This document shows positions 34,439 through 43,092 of a stretch of 64,000 bases of DNA, in pieces. Made by a program: the position numbers and the translations under genes. Numbering within the stretch: the first letter of the stretch is position 1; every line of letters begins with the position of its first letter. This stretch comes from Lewinellaceae bacterium (GTDB lineage: Bacteria > Bacteroidota > Bacteroidia > Chitinophagales > Saprospiraceae): assembly GCA_020636275.1 (NCBI GenBank), contig JACJYD010000005.1, positions 72,001-136,000 of the forward strand, written 5' to 3'. The notes under the pieces were generated by a model that was not told where the DNA came from, ran no database searches, and saw only the letters and a program-made list of their open reading frames with translations.

Positions 34439-34912
34439 CTAGACAAAATCCTTCGGATCCGGTTCCTTCGGATCCTCTTTCTTATCCGTATTCTTTTCAG
34501 AGCGGTATTTGCGCACTTTTTCGGTTAATTCGTCCATGCGCTCGGCGATGTGGCCGAGTTCTTCTTCCATGATGACTTTAAATTCGGTTGCCGCTTTTTT
34601 AAAGGAGTCCTGGAAGGATTCGAAACCGTCTTTGCCTGTCTGCTCTTTTTTCTCCTGAGCGCCGGCGTCCTGATTGGCTTCTTTGGGGGGCTCTTCGGCC
34701 GTAGCGCCCTGTGGCGTTTCCTGTTTCTGCGCCGATTTTTTCAGGTGCTCGGCATTTTTGTTGAGGTTTTCTTTGATATCGCCCATGAGCTTGCCCATGT
34801 TTTCCATCATATCGGCAAGGGCTTCTTTCAGATCTTCCGGGGCCCGGTTGAACGCGTCTTCGACTTTATTTTTGGCATCGTCGAACAATTGCTTGAAGGA
34901 GGAATCTTTCAT
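34439..34912 (-). CDS. Hypothetical acidic coiled-coil protein
   Basis: I start at 34912 (MKDSSFKQLFDDAKNKVEDAF), 157 residues; the extra 43 codons upstream look like spacer. The protein is a soluble, highly charged helical protein: LKEALADMMENMGKLMGDIKENLNKNAEHLKKSAQKQ, then a Pro/Ala/Glu linker, then FQDSFKKAATEFKVIMEEELGHIAERMDELTEKVRKYR. No signal peptide. It resembles apolipoprotein-like or phasin-like amphipathic proteins, but I cannot assign it. Confidence 0.7.
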   Translation of the reverse strand: MKDSSFKQLFDDAKNKVEDAFNRAPEDLKEALADMMENMGKLMGDIKENLNKNAEHLKKSAQKQETPQGATAEEPPKEANQDAGAQEKKEQTGKDGFESFQDSFKKAATEFKVIMEEELGHIAERMDELTEKVRKYRSEKNTDKKEDPKEPDPKDFV

Positions 34913-35037
34913 TGGTTTGGAATTTTCAAAAATGTAAAAAGGGACATCAATATTAAAATGAAATGAACCAAACCATAGTTCCATACAGGAGGAGTTGTCT
35001 GTCGATGGAATGAAGCCCTTTGTCGGTTTATGGAAAT

Positions 35038-36690
35038 TCAAAGCGCCTCATCGGGCGGCGGTGTTTTGTACGCCTGTTTTCCAAAATCCTGTACCAGCCT
35101 GTCGACGGCGGTTTCCATTTCTTCCCGGGATGCCGGGCCCGGTTGTCCGGCAGCCGGAGGATGTCCCGGGAAGGAATCGACGTGGATGGTGGAGGTCGGG
35201 AATGCAAATTCCACGCCCAATAGGGCCGCCAGCCGGATGGCGCCGAGGAAGAGGTCTTCCTTGACCTTTAGCTCTTCGCCGTAGTCGTTGGTGTTGATAA
35301 CGGCCCGGTACATGATCACGAGTGAAAAATCGGCCATATCGGATAAGAAGACCCGGTTGCCCTCCTCGGCGGTCATGGGGTGGGCGACGATGATCTTTTT
35401 CAGGCCCTCCAAAAACCACTCGATCTTTTCAGGAGGTGTATTGTAGGCAATGCCCAACCGGGCATCCAGGATCCGGAGGGTTCGCACACCCAGGTTGCGC
35501 ACCGCCGCGTTGGCCACATTTCCGTTGGGAACGGCGACGATCGAGCTGTCGAGCAACTGGATGCGGGTGGTCCGGAAGCCCACCTCCACCACTTTGCCCT
35601 CAAACGTGTCGCCGATGACCCAATCTCCGATCTGGAAAGGCCGGTCGAAGAAGATCATGGCCGAGCCGATGAGATTTTTGACAGTATCCTGCGCCGCAAG
35701 GGCCAGGGCCAAACCACCTATGGATACCCCCGCAATGAGAGCCGTGACGTTGACATTGAGCAGGCGCAGGATCTGAATCACTGCAGCGAAGATGAGGACC
35801 AGCTGGATGGTTCGCTTCAAAATGGGTACGAGCTGATTGTCCAGTTGCGTACTGGTGCCTGCCGCCCACTTTTTGGCATATAAAATAATGACGTCCAAGA
35901 TGCGAATTCCCAGGACCAAAAATAGAATAGTGGCGCCGATGCGGATGCTGATCATGATGATCTCCACCCACTCGATCGGCAGATGAAGCAGCGGGATGAT
36001 CCACAGCCAGGTCAGGATCAGTATCCAGATACTGGCAAGCCGGGCGATGGCGAAGACCAGTTTTGAAGGGACCATGGCCGGGTAAAGCCGGCTTCGACTC
36101 AAGCGGTTTACGACCGGGCGCAGGAGCCGGCTCAGGAAAAACTGCCCGATCCAGGTGATGAGCACCAGGATAAAAAATCCGGCATATTGCCACAAGGCCA
36201 GGCCCAGAAAACGCTTTTGCCCGTGTTTTGGAATGAGGTTGATCAACAGGTCGGACCCGAAGGGATAGACCTTCTTGTGCAGCGTGGGGATCCGCTCGAT
36301 GGTTTGTCTGGAGTAATACCAGTTGTCGCCAACCTTTTCGAGGTATACATCCGGGAGTTCATTCGGGAAAAGGAAGTATTGGTTCTTTCCGGAAAGGCTG
36401 TCCCGGTAGTCGGGAGTTTCCGGAATTTTCTGAAGTGCGACATACAAGCCCTTTCCGTCAAAAATCTGTTTGAGTTTGATCGCCAGCGACTGGGCTTCTT
36501 CCTCGTCTTTTACTCCTTGCATGGTCCGCGCAGAAAGATCAGGACGGTATGAATCGGGCTGCAGAAAGTACAAATGCGTGTATGCCGCATTGTAGGGCGT
36601 ACTCAGGTCGGCTCGATTTTTGGATTGAGCGGATATCCCGGCAGGAATGAGCAAAAGCAGGAAAATGGATATGCGCCAAATCATTTTCAT
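35038..36690 (-). CDS. MscS-family mechanosensitive channel
   Basis: The 550-residue protein has a signal peptide (FLLLLIPAGISAQ), an extracytoplasmic N-domain of about 150 residues, about five membrane helices, and the MscS core: the pore-lining helix (IAGVSIGGLALALAAQDTVKNLIGSAMIFFDRPFQIGDWV) then the beta domain (VVEVGFRTTRIQLLDSSIVAVPNGNVANA) and the alpha/beta cytoplasmic end. It releases solutes on hypo-osmotic shock. The transporter gene upstream ends four bases before its start, suggesting one transcript. Confidence 0.92.
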   Translation of the reverse strand: MKMIWRISIFLLLLIPAGISAQSKNRADLSTPYNAAYTHLYFLQPDSYRPDLSARTMQGVKDEEEAQSLAIKLKQIFDGKGLYVALQKIPETPDYRDSLSGKNQYFLFPNELPDVYLEKVGDNWYYSRQTIERIPTLHKKVYPFGSDLLINLIPKHGQKRFLGLALWQYAGFFILVLITWIGQFFLSRLLRPVVNRLSRSRLYPAMVPSKLVFAIARLASIWILILTWLWIIPLLHLPIEWVEIIMISIRIGATILFLVLGIRILDVIILYAKKWAAGTSTQLDNQLVPILKRTIQLVLIFAAVIQILRLLNVNVTALIAGVSIGGLALALAAQDTVKNLIGSAMIFFDRPFQIGDWVIGDTFEGKVVEVGFRTTRIQLLDSSIVAVPNGNVANAAVRNLGVRTLRILDARLGIAYNTPPEKIEWFLEGLKKIIVAHPMTAEEGNRVFLSDMADFSLVIMYRAVINTNDYGEELKVKEDLFLGAIRLAALLGVEFAFPTSTIHVDSFPGHPPAAGQPGPASREEMETAVDRLVQDFGKQAYKTPPPDEAL

Positions 36691-36694
36691 CGGG

Positions 36695-38446
36695 TCATGG
36701 TTTTGGAAACAGTCGGAATAAGAGCCATCCCCCCAGCGCAGCTATGGCCGTGCCCAGGAGGGCCGGCATCGTATTTCCGTAAATCCAGAAACCCGTCGCA
36801 AAGAGAGCGGCATATACGGTAATGCAACCGATAAAGACCAGTAGAAGTTCACTGCTCAAGCGGCTCGTCGAATACGTGGCTTCCGAATTGGCCCATTTGA
36901 TCACAGGTTTCCAGCCGGCAGCATAGGGCCGGATATGGCTTACAAAATCGGCCAGGCGTTCCATGGAAGAAGGCGGGGTCAGCAGGGTTACGCTTACCCA
37001 GGCCACGGTGGTGATCCCCACCCCCCAAAGCAATTGGATGTATTCGGGCAGGTCGACCGGGTGCCAGAACTCAAAATAGAGGGCCACCAGAAAGGAAACG
37101 ACCATCGCCGTGAGTTCGCTGAAAGGGTTGATGCGCCACCAGAACCAGCGGAGCAGGAATATGAGACCGGTACCGGCGCCGATCTTGAGCAGAATGTCGA
37201 AGCCCTGCATGGCATTTTCCAAATAGAATGCCACCAGGACTGCAAAGGCCATGAGGATGAAGGTAGTGATGCGGCCGACCAGTACCTCCCCTTTGTCGCT
37301 CAGGTCGGGCTTGAGGAAGCGTTTGTAAAAATCGTTGACCACATAGGAAGCGCCCCAGTTGAGGTGGGTGGAGATAGTAGACATAAAAGCAGAGGCCAGC
37401 GAGGCCAGCACCAGCCCCACCAATCCCGCAGGCAAAAGCCGCAACATGGCCGGATAGGCCAGGTCGTTCCGGATCACCTTGCCCGCCATTTGGGGGAAGG
37501 CGTCCCCCAGGGCCGTCAGGTCGGGGAATATGATCAGGGAACTCAAGGCGATCAGGATCCAGGGCCAGGGACGCAGGGCGTAGTGGGCAATGTTGAAAAA
37601 GAGGGTCGCGCCGATGGCGTTGCGCTCGTCCTTGGCCGACAGCATGCGCTGGGCGATATAGCCTCCACCACCGGGTTCGGCGCCCGGATACCAAACGCTC
37701 CACCATTGAACGGCCAGCGGAATGAGCAGCAGCGGCACCCATACTTTCGGATCGGTCAGGTCGGGAAGGATGTTCAGGTGGGAATGTACATTTGGATGGC
37801 TCAACAGCGCCTGAAGACCTCCGATATCGGGATGGTTGACAACCACATACGCCGCCCAGATACTTCCCGTCATGGCGATGATGAACTGCAGGAAATCGGT
37901 GAGGATGACGCCCCGCAAGCCTCCCAATGAGGAATATACGACGGTGATGGCCGAAGCGACGAGGGCCGATTCGACCCGGTTGAATCCGAAAACGCCCCCG
38001 ATCTTCATCGCCGCCAAAATAACCGTAGCCATGATGAGGCAGTTGGCGAAGACGCCCAGATAAACAGCGCGGAACCCCCGAAGAAAGGCCGCAGCCTTCC
38101 CGCTGTACCGCAACTCGTAGAATTCCAGGTCGGTTTGGACTCCCGACCGGCGCCACAACCGTGCATATACAAAAACGGTGAGCATGCCGGTGAGCAGGAA
38201 GGCCCACCAGCGCCAGTTGCCGCCTACCCCATCGTTGCGAACGAAGTCGGTCACCAGGTTCGGCGTGTCGGCCGAGAACGTGGTCGCAACCATCGAAACG
38301 CCCAATAACCACCAGGGCATGGAACGGCCGGAGAGGAAATATTCGGCGTAGCCTCCTCCGGCCTTTCGAGCCGTCCACAATCCGATAAGCAGGGAAATGA
38401 CGAGAAATGCGATGATGATCGACCAGTCGAGAGTAGTAAGCTGCAT
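36695..38446 (-). CDS. Sodium:solute symporter (SSS family)
   Basis: The 583-residue protein has 13-14 hydrophobic segments and typical SSS features: LLIGLWTARKAGGGYAEYFLSGRSMPWWLLGVSMVATTFSADTP near the N-terminus, and WSVWYPGAEPGGGGYIAQRMLSAKDERNA in the middle. It imports an organic solute with Na+. The substrate cannot be judged; such transporters in this phylum often carry sugars or amino acids. It is co-directional with MscS and DASS genes. Confidence 0.9.
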   Translation of the reverse strand: MQLTTLDWSIIIAFLVISLLIGLWTARKAGGGYAEYFLSGRSMPWWLLGVSMVATTFSADTPNLVTDFVRNDGVGGNWRWWAFLLTGMLTVFVYARLWRRSGVQTDLEFYELRYSGKAAAFLRGFRAVYLGVFANCLIMATVILAAMKIGGVFGFNRVESALVASAITVVYSSLGGLRGVILTDFLQFIIAMTGSIWAAYVVVNHPDIGGLQALLSHPNVHSHLNILPDLTDPKVWVPLLLIPLAVQWWSVWYPGAEPGGGGYIAQRMLSAKDERNAIGATLFFNIAHYALRPWPWILIALSSLIIFPDLTALGDAFPQMAGKVIRNDLAYPAMLRLLPAGLVGLVLASLASAFMSTISTHLNWGASYVVNDFYKRFLKPDLSDKGEVLVGRITTFILMAFAVLVAFYLENAMQGFDILLKIGAGTGLIFLLRWFWWRINPFSELTAMVVSFLVALYFEFWHPVDLPEYIQLLWGVGITTVAWVSVTLLTPPSSMERLADFVSHIRPYAAGWKPVIKWANSEATYSTSRLSSELLLVFIGCITVYAALFATGFWIYGNTMPALLGTAIAALGGWLLFRLFPKP

Positions 38447-38516
38447 AAGGGCGTTGGTTTTTCTGCGAGGAAAAATACAAATAATAAATTAGTGGAGACC
38501 TTCAGGCTTCACTAAT

Positions 38517-40067
38517 TTAATGCCCCACCTTTGCCCATTCCGGGAATACCCCCTTTGCAATATCGAAGATCTCCGTGCCCAAATAATAGGTGATCAGCGT
38601 GATGACCACCACGCCGATGAGGTTGAGTGCCAGCCCGGCCTTCGCCATATGGGCGATCTGCAATCTTCGGGTGCCGAAAATGATGGCGTTGGGAGGCGTG
38701 GCCACCGGCAGCATGAATGCCATCGAACCGGAAATGGTCGCCGGTAGCATGAACAACAACGGATTCTCCTCGATCGTAATGGCCAGGCCGGCCAGGATGG
38801 GCAACAGCGTCTCCACCGTGGCCGTGTTGGAGGTGACCTCCGTGAGAAATGTGACCAAAAAACATATGCTCGCGATCAGTACGACCGGATGCACCGACCG
38901 CAAAAACTCCAGTTGCTGTCCGAACCAGGTCGACAATCCGGACTCCTTAAATCCGCTGGCCAGGGCAAAACCGCCCCCGAAAAGCAGAATAATCTCCCAG
39001 GGAATCCCTTCCGCCGCTTTCCAGTCCATCAAAAAAGTGCCTTTTTCCTGCTTGGAAGGAATGATGAATAGCAGGACCGCCACAAAAATGGCCACCGTGC
39101 CGTCATTGAAGAATTGAGGGTTCTTAAATAAATTCGACCAACCGGGAAGGGTGAACGACCCAAAGGCGATATCGGCGCGGAAAAACCAGAGCAAGGCTAA
39201 GGCGACAAAAGCAAAGGTCAGCACTTTTTCCTCAAAGATCATCGGCCCTAAGGCGCGGTAGTCCTGGGTCATATCCTTGCGCCGCAGGCTCTTCCAGTCC
39301 CGGCTCCGTCCGATGAAGAAAATGCGGAGATAAAAGAAAATAATAATAAACAGGGTCAGGGTGATCGGAAAGGCGAAAAAGAACCAGGAGGCAAAAGAGA
39401 TCTCCGGAGCCTCGGGGAAATAAATGTGGAAGATCCGGGCAAAGGAAAGGTTGGGCGGCGTACCGACCAGGGTGGCAATGCCTCCGGTAGAGGCACTATA
39501 TGCAATGCTCAACAATAGACCAATGGTAAACTTTCGCACGAGCCCGGGACCGTTGATTTCTTCCAGTTTTGAAACGATGGACATCGCGATGGGCACCATG
39601 AGCATGGCCGTAGCCGTATTGGAGATCCACATCGATAAAAAGGCGGTGCCGAACATAAACCCCAGCATGATGCGGGCCGGACTGCTGCCTACCAGGCGCA
39701 GGATATTCAAAGCGATGCGTTTGTGCAGGTTCCATTTCTGAATGGCCAGGGCAACTAAAAAACCGCCGATGAACAGAAATATGACATGATTGAAATAAGC
39801 GGCCGAAACGGTCTTCCCGTCCATTACCCCTAAAGCCGGGAAAAGCACCAGCGGCAACAGGGAAGTGACAGCCAGGGGTACGACCTCCGTCATCCACCAA
39901 AGCGCCATGAGAATGGCAACGGCCAGGGTGTTGGTCACGGCGGGATTGTCTGGCTCCAGATCGGCAAAAAAGATGAGATAGGCTGCTAGGACGGGGGCGG
40001 CAAAGAAGCCGAAATAGCGGAGAAGTTGTCCGCGGTTCGAGGAACCGGCACGGATGTTTTTTTCCAT
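38517..40067 (-). CDS. Sodium-dependent dicarboxylate transporter (DASS/SLC13)
   Basis: The 516-residue transporter has 11 or more membrane segments and DASS motifs: STGGIATLVGTPPN (first Na+ loop with SNT in ISNTATAMLMVPIAMS) and VTFLTEVTSNTATVETLLPIL (second SNT), plus MLPVATPPNAIIFG. It probably takes up C4-dicarboxylates such as succinate, with Na+. A 71-base spacer separates it from the SSS gene downstream. Divergent MFS gene at 40205. Confidence 0.93.
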   Translation of the reverse strand: MEKNIRAGSSNRGQLLRYFGFFAAPVLAAYLIFFADLEPDNPAVTNTLAVAILMALWWMTEVVPLAVTSLLPLVLFPALGVMDGKTVSAAYFNHVIFLFIGGFLVALAIQKWNLHKRIALNILRLVGSSPARIMLGFMFGTAFLSMWISNTATAMLMVPIAMSIVSKLEEINGPGLVRKFTIGLLLSIAYSASTGGIATLVGTPPNLSFARIFHIYFPEAPEISFASWFFFAFPITLTLFIIIFFYLRIFFIGRSRDWKSLRRKDMTQDYRALGPMIFEEKVLTFAFVALALLWFFRADIAFGSFTLPGWSNLFKNPQFFNDGTVAIFVAVLLFIIPSKQEKGTFLMDWKAAEGIPWEIILLFGGGFALASGFKESGLSTWFGQQLEFLRSVHPVVLIASICFLVTFLTEVTSNTATVETLLPILAGLAITIEENPLLFMLPATISGSMAFMLPVATPPNAIIFGTRRLQIAHMAKAGLALNLIGVVVITLITYYLGTEIFDIAKGVFPEWAKVGH

Positions 40068-40204
40068 TAAGCCAAAAATAGGAAGGAATCGTTGGAAAAA
40101 GAAAAATTGGCCGTTCTTCTTTTTTTTGAAACAAAATAGGTGAAAATCGCTCTTGCGAAAAAAGTCGGAAGTCCTTAGTTTTCAGGGAATTTTAACCCCT
40201 TTTT

Positions 40205-41275
40205 ATGAAAACGACACCCACTTCCTCCCAAGTGCATGGATCGGCTATCTTGTCCCTTGGTCTGTTGCACGCCGTATTCATTTTCAGCCTTTTGGCCTAT
40301 GATCAATACCAGGGCATTATCCTGGAAACGCACCGTTTGGACCGGTACGGGCATTTCCTGGAGATCTGGTCTTTGGTTTGGGCGGTCGCCGTTCCTCCTT
40401 TAGCGGGTTGGCTGGCAGACCGGTATTCATTTACGCATGGGAAAAAGTATCTGGTGATCAATGTGGCCGCCACCATTACTTCCCTTTTGTTCGTTCTGGT
40501 GGCTTCAACGTTTTCGCTGCGGAGTGGGGCCGGACTTGCCCGTATGCTTCCTTTTTTGATGGCGGCCTGGATATTGGGGATGCATTTTTTTCACAGTCCT
40601 TCCCATTCCTTCGTCCGCGAATTTGCGCCTCCCAAAGACTGGCCCTTGGCCAATGCGTTGATCCTCCTGATCGGCAACCTGATCTTTGCCCTGAGCGCCC
40701 TGATCGTGCCGTTCGTCCAGTCGCTGGGAGTGGTCTTTACCTTCGTCGCCGGAGGGGTCCTTCTGGGGTTAGCCACCTTTTGGTTTATCCGAAAAAGCAA
40801 AACGGTAGGGGAACATGAGCCTGAAAGCGAAGAACCCGTCCGGAAAACCAACTGGGTGTGGAGTATTCTTACCGGCTTGCTGGTGGGATCGGCTTTTTTT
40901 GTCACAAGTTACGCGGTGCTGCATACCCAAGCGGGAAGTACTGCGCCGGCAACCCAAAAGTCGCTGATATTTGTACTTGCTGCTCTGGTCGCGGTTCCAA
41001 TGGGCTGGTACTCCAAAAAAACGGGTGCGAAAAAGATGCTTCTGGTATCGGCAATGGCCTTTGGGCTCTTTGGAGTGGGAGGCCTATTCCTTTTCCGTTC
41101 GGGGTTTGCCTGGTTGGATCTGGTCCTGATGGCTGCTTGTTTGGGCGCTATGGAATCCTGCGGATTGCCGCTGGCCTTGTCAAAGACCCTGGCCCGGAAT
41201 AAGGGACTTTCTACGGGGCTCTATTGGTCGGGGTTTTACTTGATCTCCTTTCTGTTTTTCTTTTTCGCACCCTGA
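40205..41275 (+). CDS. MFS-type transporter
   Basis: The 356-residue protein has 10-11 hydrophobic segments with a short cytoplasmic loop (KSKTVGEHEPESEEPVRKTN) in the middle, fitting a major facilitator layout. RHGKKY-like loop motif is represented by DRYSFTHGKKYL after helix 2. It is shorter than the usual 400 or more residues, so two helices may be missing or short. Substrate unknown. The last helix runs to the C-terminus (YWSGFYLISFLFFFFAP). Confidence 0.72.
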   Translation: MKTTPTSSQVHGSAILSLGLLHAVFIFSLLAYDQYQGIILETHRLDRYGHFLEIWSLVWAVAVPPLAGWLADRYSFTHGKKYLVINVAATITSLLFVLVASTFSLRSGAGLARMLPFLMAAWILGMHFFHSPSHSFVREFAPPKDWPLANALILLIGNLIFALSALIVPFVQSLGVVFTFVAGGVLLGLATFWFIRKSKTVGEHEPESEEPVRKTNWVWSILTGLLVGSAFFVTSYAVLHTQAGSTAPATQKSLIFVLAALVAVPMGWYSKKTGAKKMLLVSAMAFGLFGVGGLFLFRSGFAWLDLVLMAACLGAMESCGLPLALSKTLARNKGLSTGLYWSGFYLISFLFFFFAP

Positions 41276-41363
41276 CCCAGAGAAGGATAAATATTGATCC
41301 AATCAAATTATTTTGCCTTTTGGCCATCATTTACCTATCTTGGAAAAATAAAATTCCGCGAAG

Positions 41364-43043
41364 ATGTGTAGATGGTTCTTCCCACTGCTTCTTTTTCTTT
41401 CCACCTGTTTGAACGCCCAGCCTCCGGCATCTTTGCTGGCTGATCTGGCGCCAAAGCACCGGAAAATGTTGGAAAGGGGTCGGACCTTTGAGGAACAAGG
41501 CAATTTTCTGGCCGCGGAAGAACAATATTTACAGGCTTTGCAGTTCCAAAAAGACCGCCCGGTCACCTACCGGCACCTGGCCTATCTCTACCTCTTTACA
41601 CGACAGTGGGAAAAAGCCGGATCTGCCTTGCAATGCATGATGGGAAATTTTCCCCCGGAAGAGGCATTGCCCTATTGGGTGAATATGCCCTCTACCCGTT
41701 TCGAGATCCCCGTTTTCCAGCCACCGCAGAGGGGAACCGAGACTTTCCCATCCCGGAACGACGAAGAAAACCTGGCACTCATTGCAGCCAACCCATTGCA
41801 TGCCCCTGCTCATTATGCATTGGGTCTGCGCTACTGGGAACTGGGCGGACAGGATAGCCTGACCGAATACCATCTGCATCAGGCGGTTGCCGCCCGGTCC
41901 GATTTCCGGGAGGCGCGGCGTTCCCTGGGGCAATTTCTTCAGCTCCAGGGTCGATTTGGGGAAGCTGAGATCCAGTTCCAGTACAATGTAAAACATATTC
42001 CCGATTCCATGGCCCATTGGGATGACCTCGCCCTGCTCTATTTTCGGTGGAACCGCCCTGGCAAACTGGAGCAGATTTGGCGCGATCAGTTGAAGGTCTT
42101 TCCTTCCGACCAGCGTACCCTGCGAAATCTGGGCCTGCTTCTGGAAACACAAGGCCGGTATGTAGAAGTGGAGCGCCTTTATTTGGAATACCAATACGCT
42201 CAAAAAGACCGAATTAACGGCTATGCCTTGCTCGAAAGCCACTACCTCCGCAGTATAGGGGCCTATCCAGATTCCATCCAGTTTCGAAAGGCACTGGGAG
42301 AATTGTATTACCAGCAACTCTTTATTCAGCCCATTGCCTGGGACAAGATCACGAAAGAAGATTCAGTGGCCTATGCGAATTACCTGGCCCGGGAATGCCT
42401 CCGGCATTTTCAGTTTGTACTGGAAAAATGGCCCGATCACCCTACGTTAGCGCAGATGAGCTACCAGGTCGGGCGCTTACAAGTTTTCCTTAAAAATTAT
42501 AAGGAGGCCATCCAGCCCCTGCAACAAGCCGTCGAAAGGTTGCAGGAAAAAATGGACTCCCGGTATTTATTAGCCGATGCTTACATAGGCGCCGATCGGC
42601 CGGTCGATGCCCTGGCCCTGCTGGACAGCCTGGCCCACAATCCGGGGCTCGACTACCGCCATGATGTGCTCTTCGCGAGGCTCCTCGCCCTGAGCGGCCG
42701 CTTGGACGAAGCACTCGCGTTGGCCGATTCCATCATCGCCTATTACCCCAATAGCCGGACCCCCGAATCGTACCGGATCAAAGCCTTTGTACTCGAACAA
42801 AAGGGGGACCTCACCGGGGCCTTCGAAGCCATTCAGGAAGTCGTAAAACAGGAATACAGCAGCGCAGCAGACTATTACCAGGCAGCCCGTTTGTATTTTT
42901 CGAAAGAACCCCTTGAAAACGGTTTCATCTGGTTGGACGGCGCCCTGGATAAAGGGTTGCCGAAGATCATTGTACAAAACGACCCGGCATTGGAGGAGGC
43001 CAGAGGATGGGATGAGTATTCGGAAATAATGGCCCATTATTAA
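41364..43043 (+). CDS. Exported TPR-repeat protein
   Basis: The 559-residue protein has a signal peptide (FFPLLLFLSTCLNAQ) and TPR units through most of its length, for example ERGRTFEEQGNFLAAEEQYLQAL, HQAVAARSDFREARRSLGQFLQL, LRNLGLLLETQGRYVEVERLYLEY, and AIQPLQQAVERLQEKMDSRYLLADAYIGADRPVDALALLDS. Its C-terminal stretch (SSAADYYQAARLYFSKEPLENGFIWLDGALDKGLPKI...NDPALEEARGWDEYSEI) matches the end of the caspase protein in the next gene. It has no enzyme domain and is probably an envelope scaffold. It ends 49 bases before the caspase gene. Confidence 0.85.
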   Translation: MCRWFFPLLLFLSTCLNAQPPASLLADLAPKHRKMLERGRTFEEQGNFLAAEEQYLQALQFQKDRPVTYRHLAYLYLFTRQWEKAGSALQCMMGNFPPEEALPYWVNMPSTRFEIPVFQPPQRGTETFPSRNDEENLALIAANPLHAPAHYALGLRYWELGGQDSLTEYHLHQAVAARSDFREARRSLGQFLQLQGRFGEAEIQFQYNVKHIPDSMAHWDDLALLYFRWNRPGKLEQIWRDQLKVFPSDQRTLRNLGLLLETQGRYVEVERLYLEYQYAQKDRINGYALLESHYLRSIGAYPDSIQFRKALGELYYQQLFIQPIAWDKITKEDSVAYANYLARECLRHFQFVLEKWPDHPTLAQMSYQVGRLQVFLKNYKEAIQPLQQAVERLQEKMDSRYLLADAYIGADRPVDALALLDSLAHNPGLDYRHDVLFARLLALSGRLDEALALADSIIAYYPNSRTPESYRIKAFVLEQKGDLTGAFEAIQEVVKQEYSSAADYYQAARLYFSKEPLENGFIWLDGALDKGLPKIIVQNDPALEEARGWDEYSEIMAHY

Positions 43044-43092
43044 CCGCAGAGACGCCATAAGGGGCGCCAAACAATATAACAGTCGAAAAAAC

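Noticed and set aside
40205..41275. Truncated MFS pseudogene
   Set aside because: The frame is intact with good start and stop and regular codon use; a short transporter is more likely than a decayed one.
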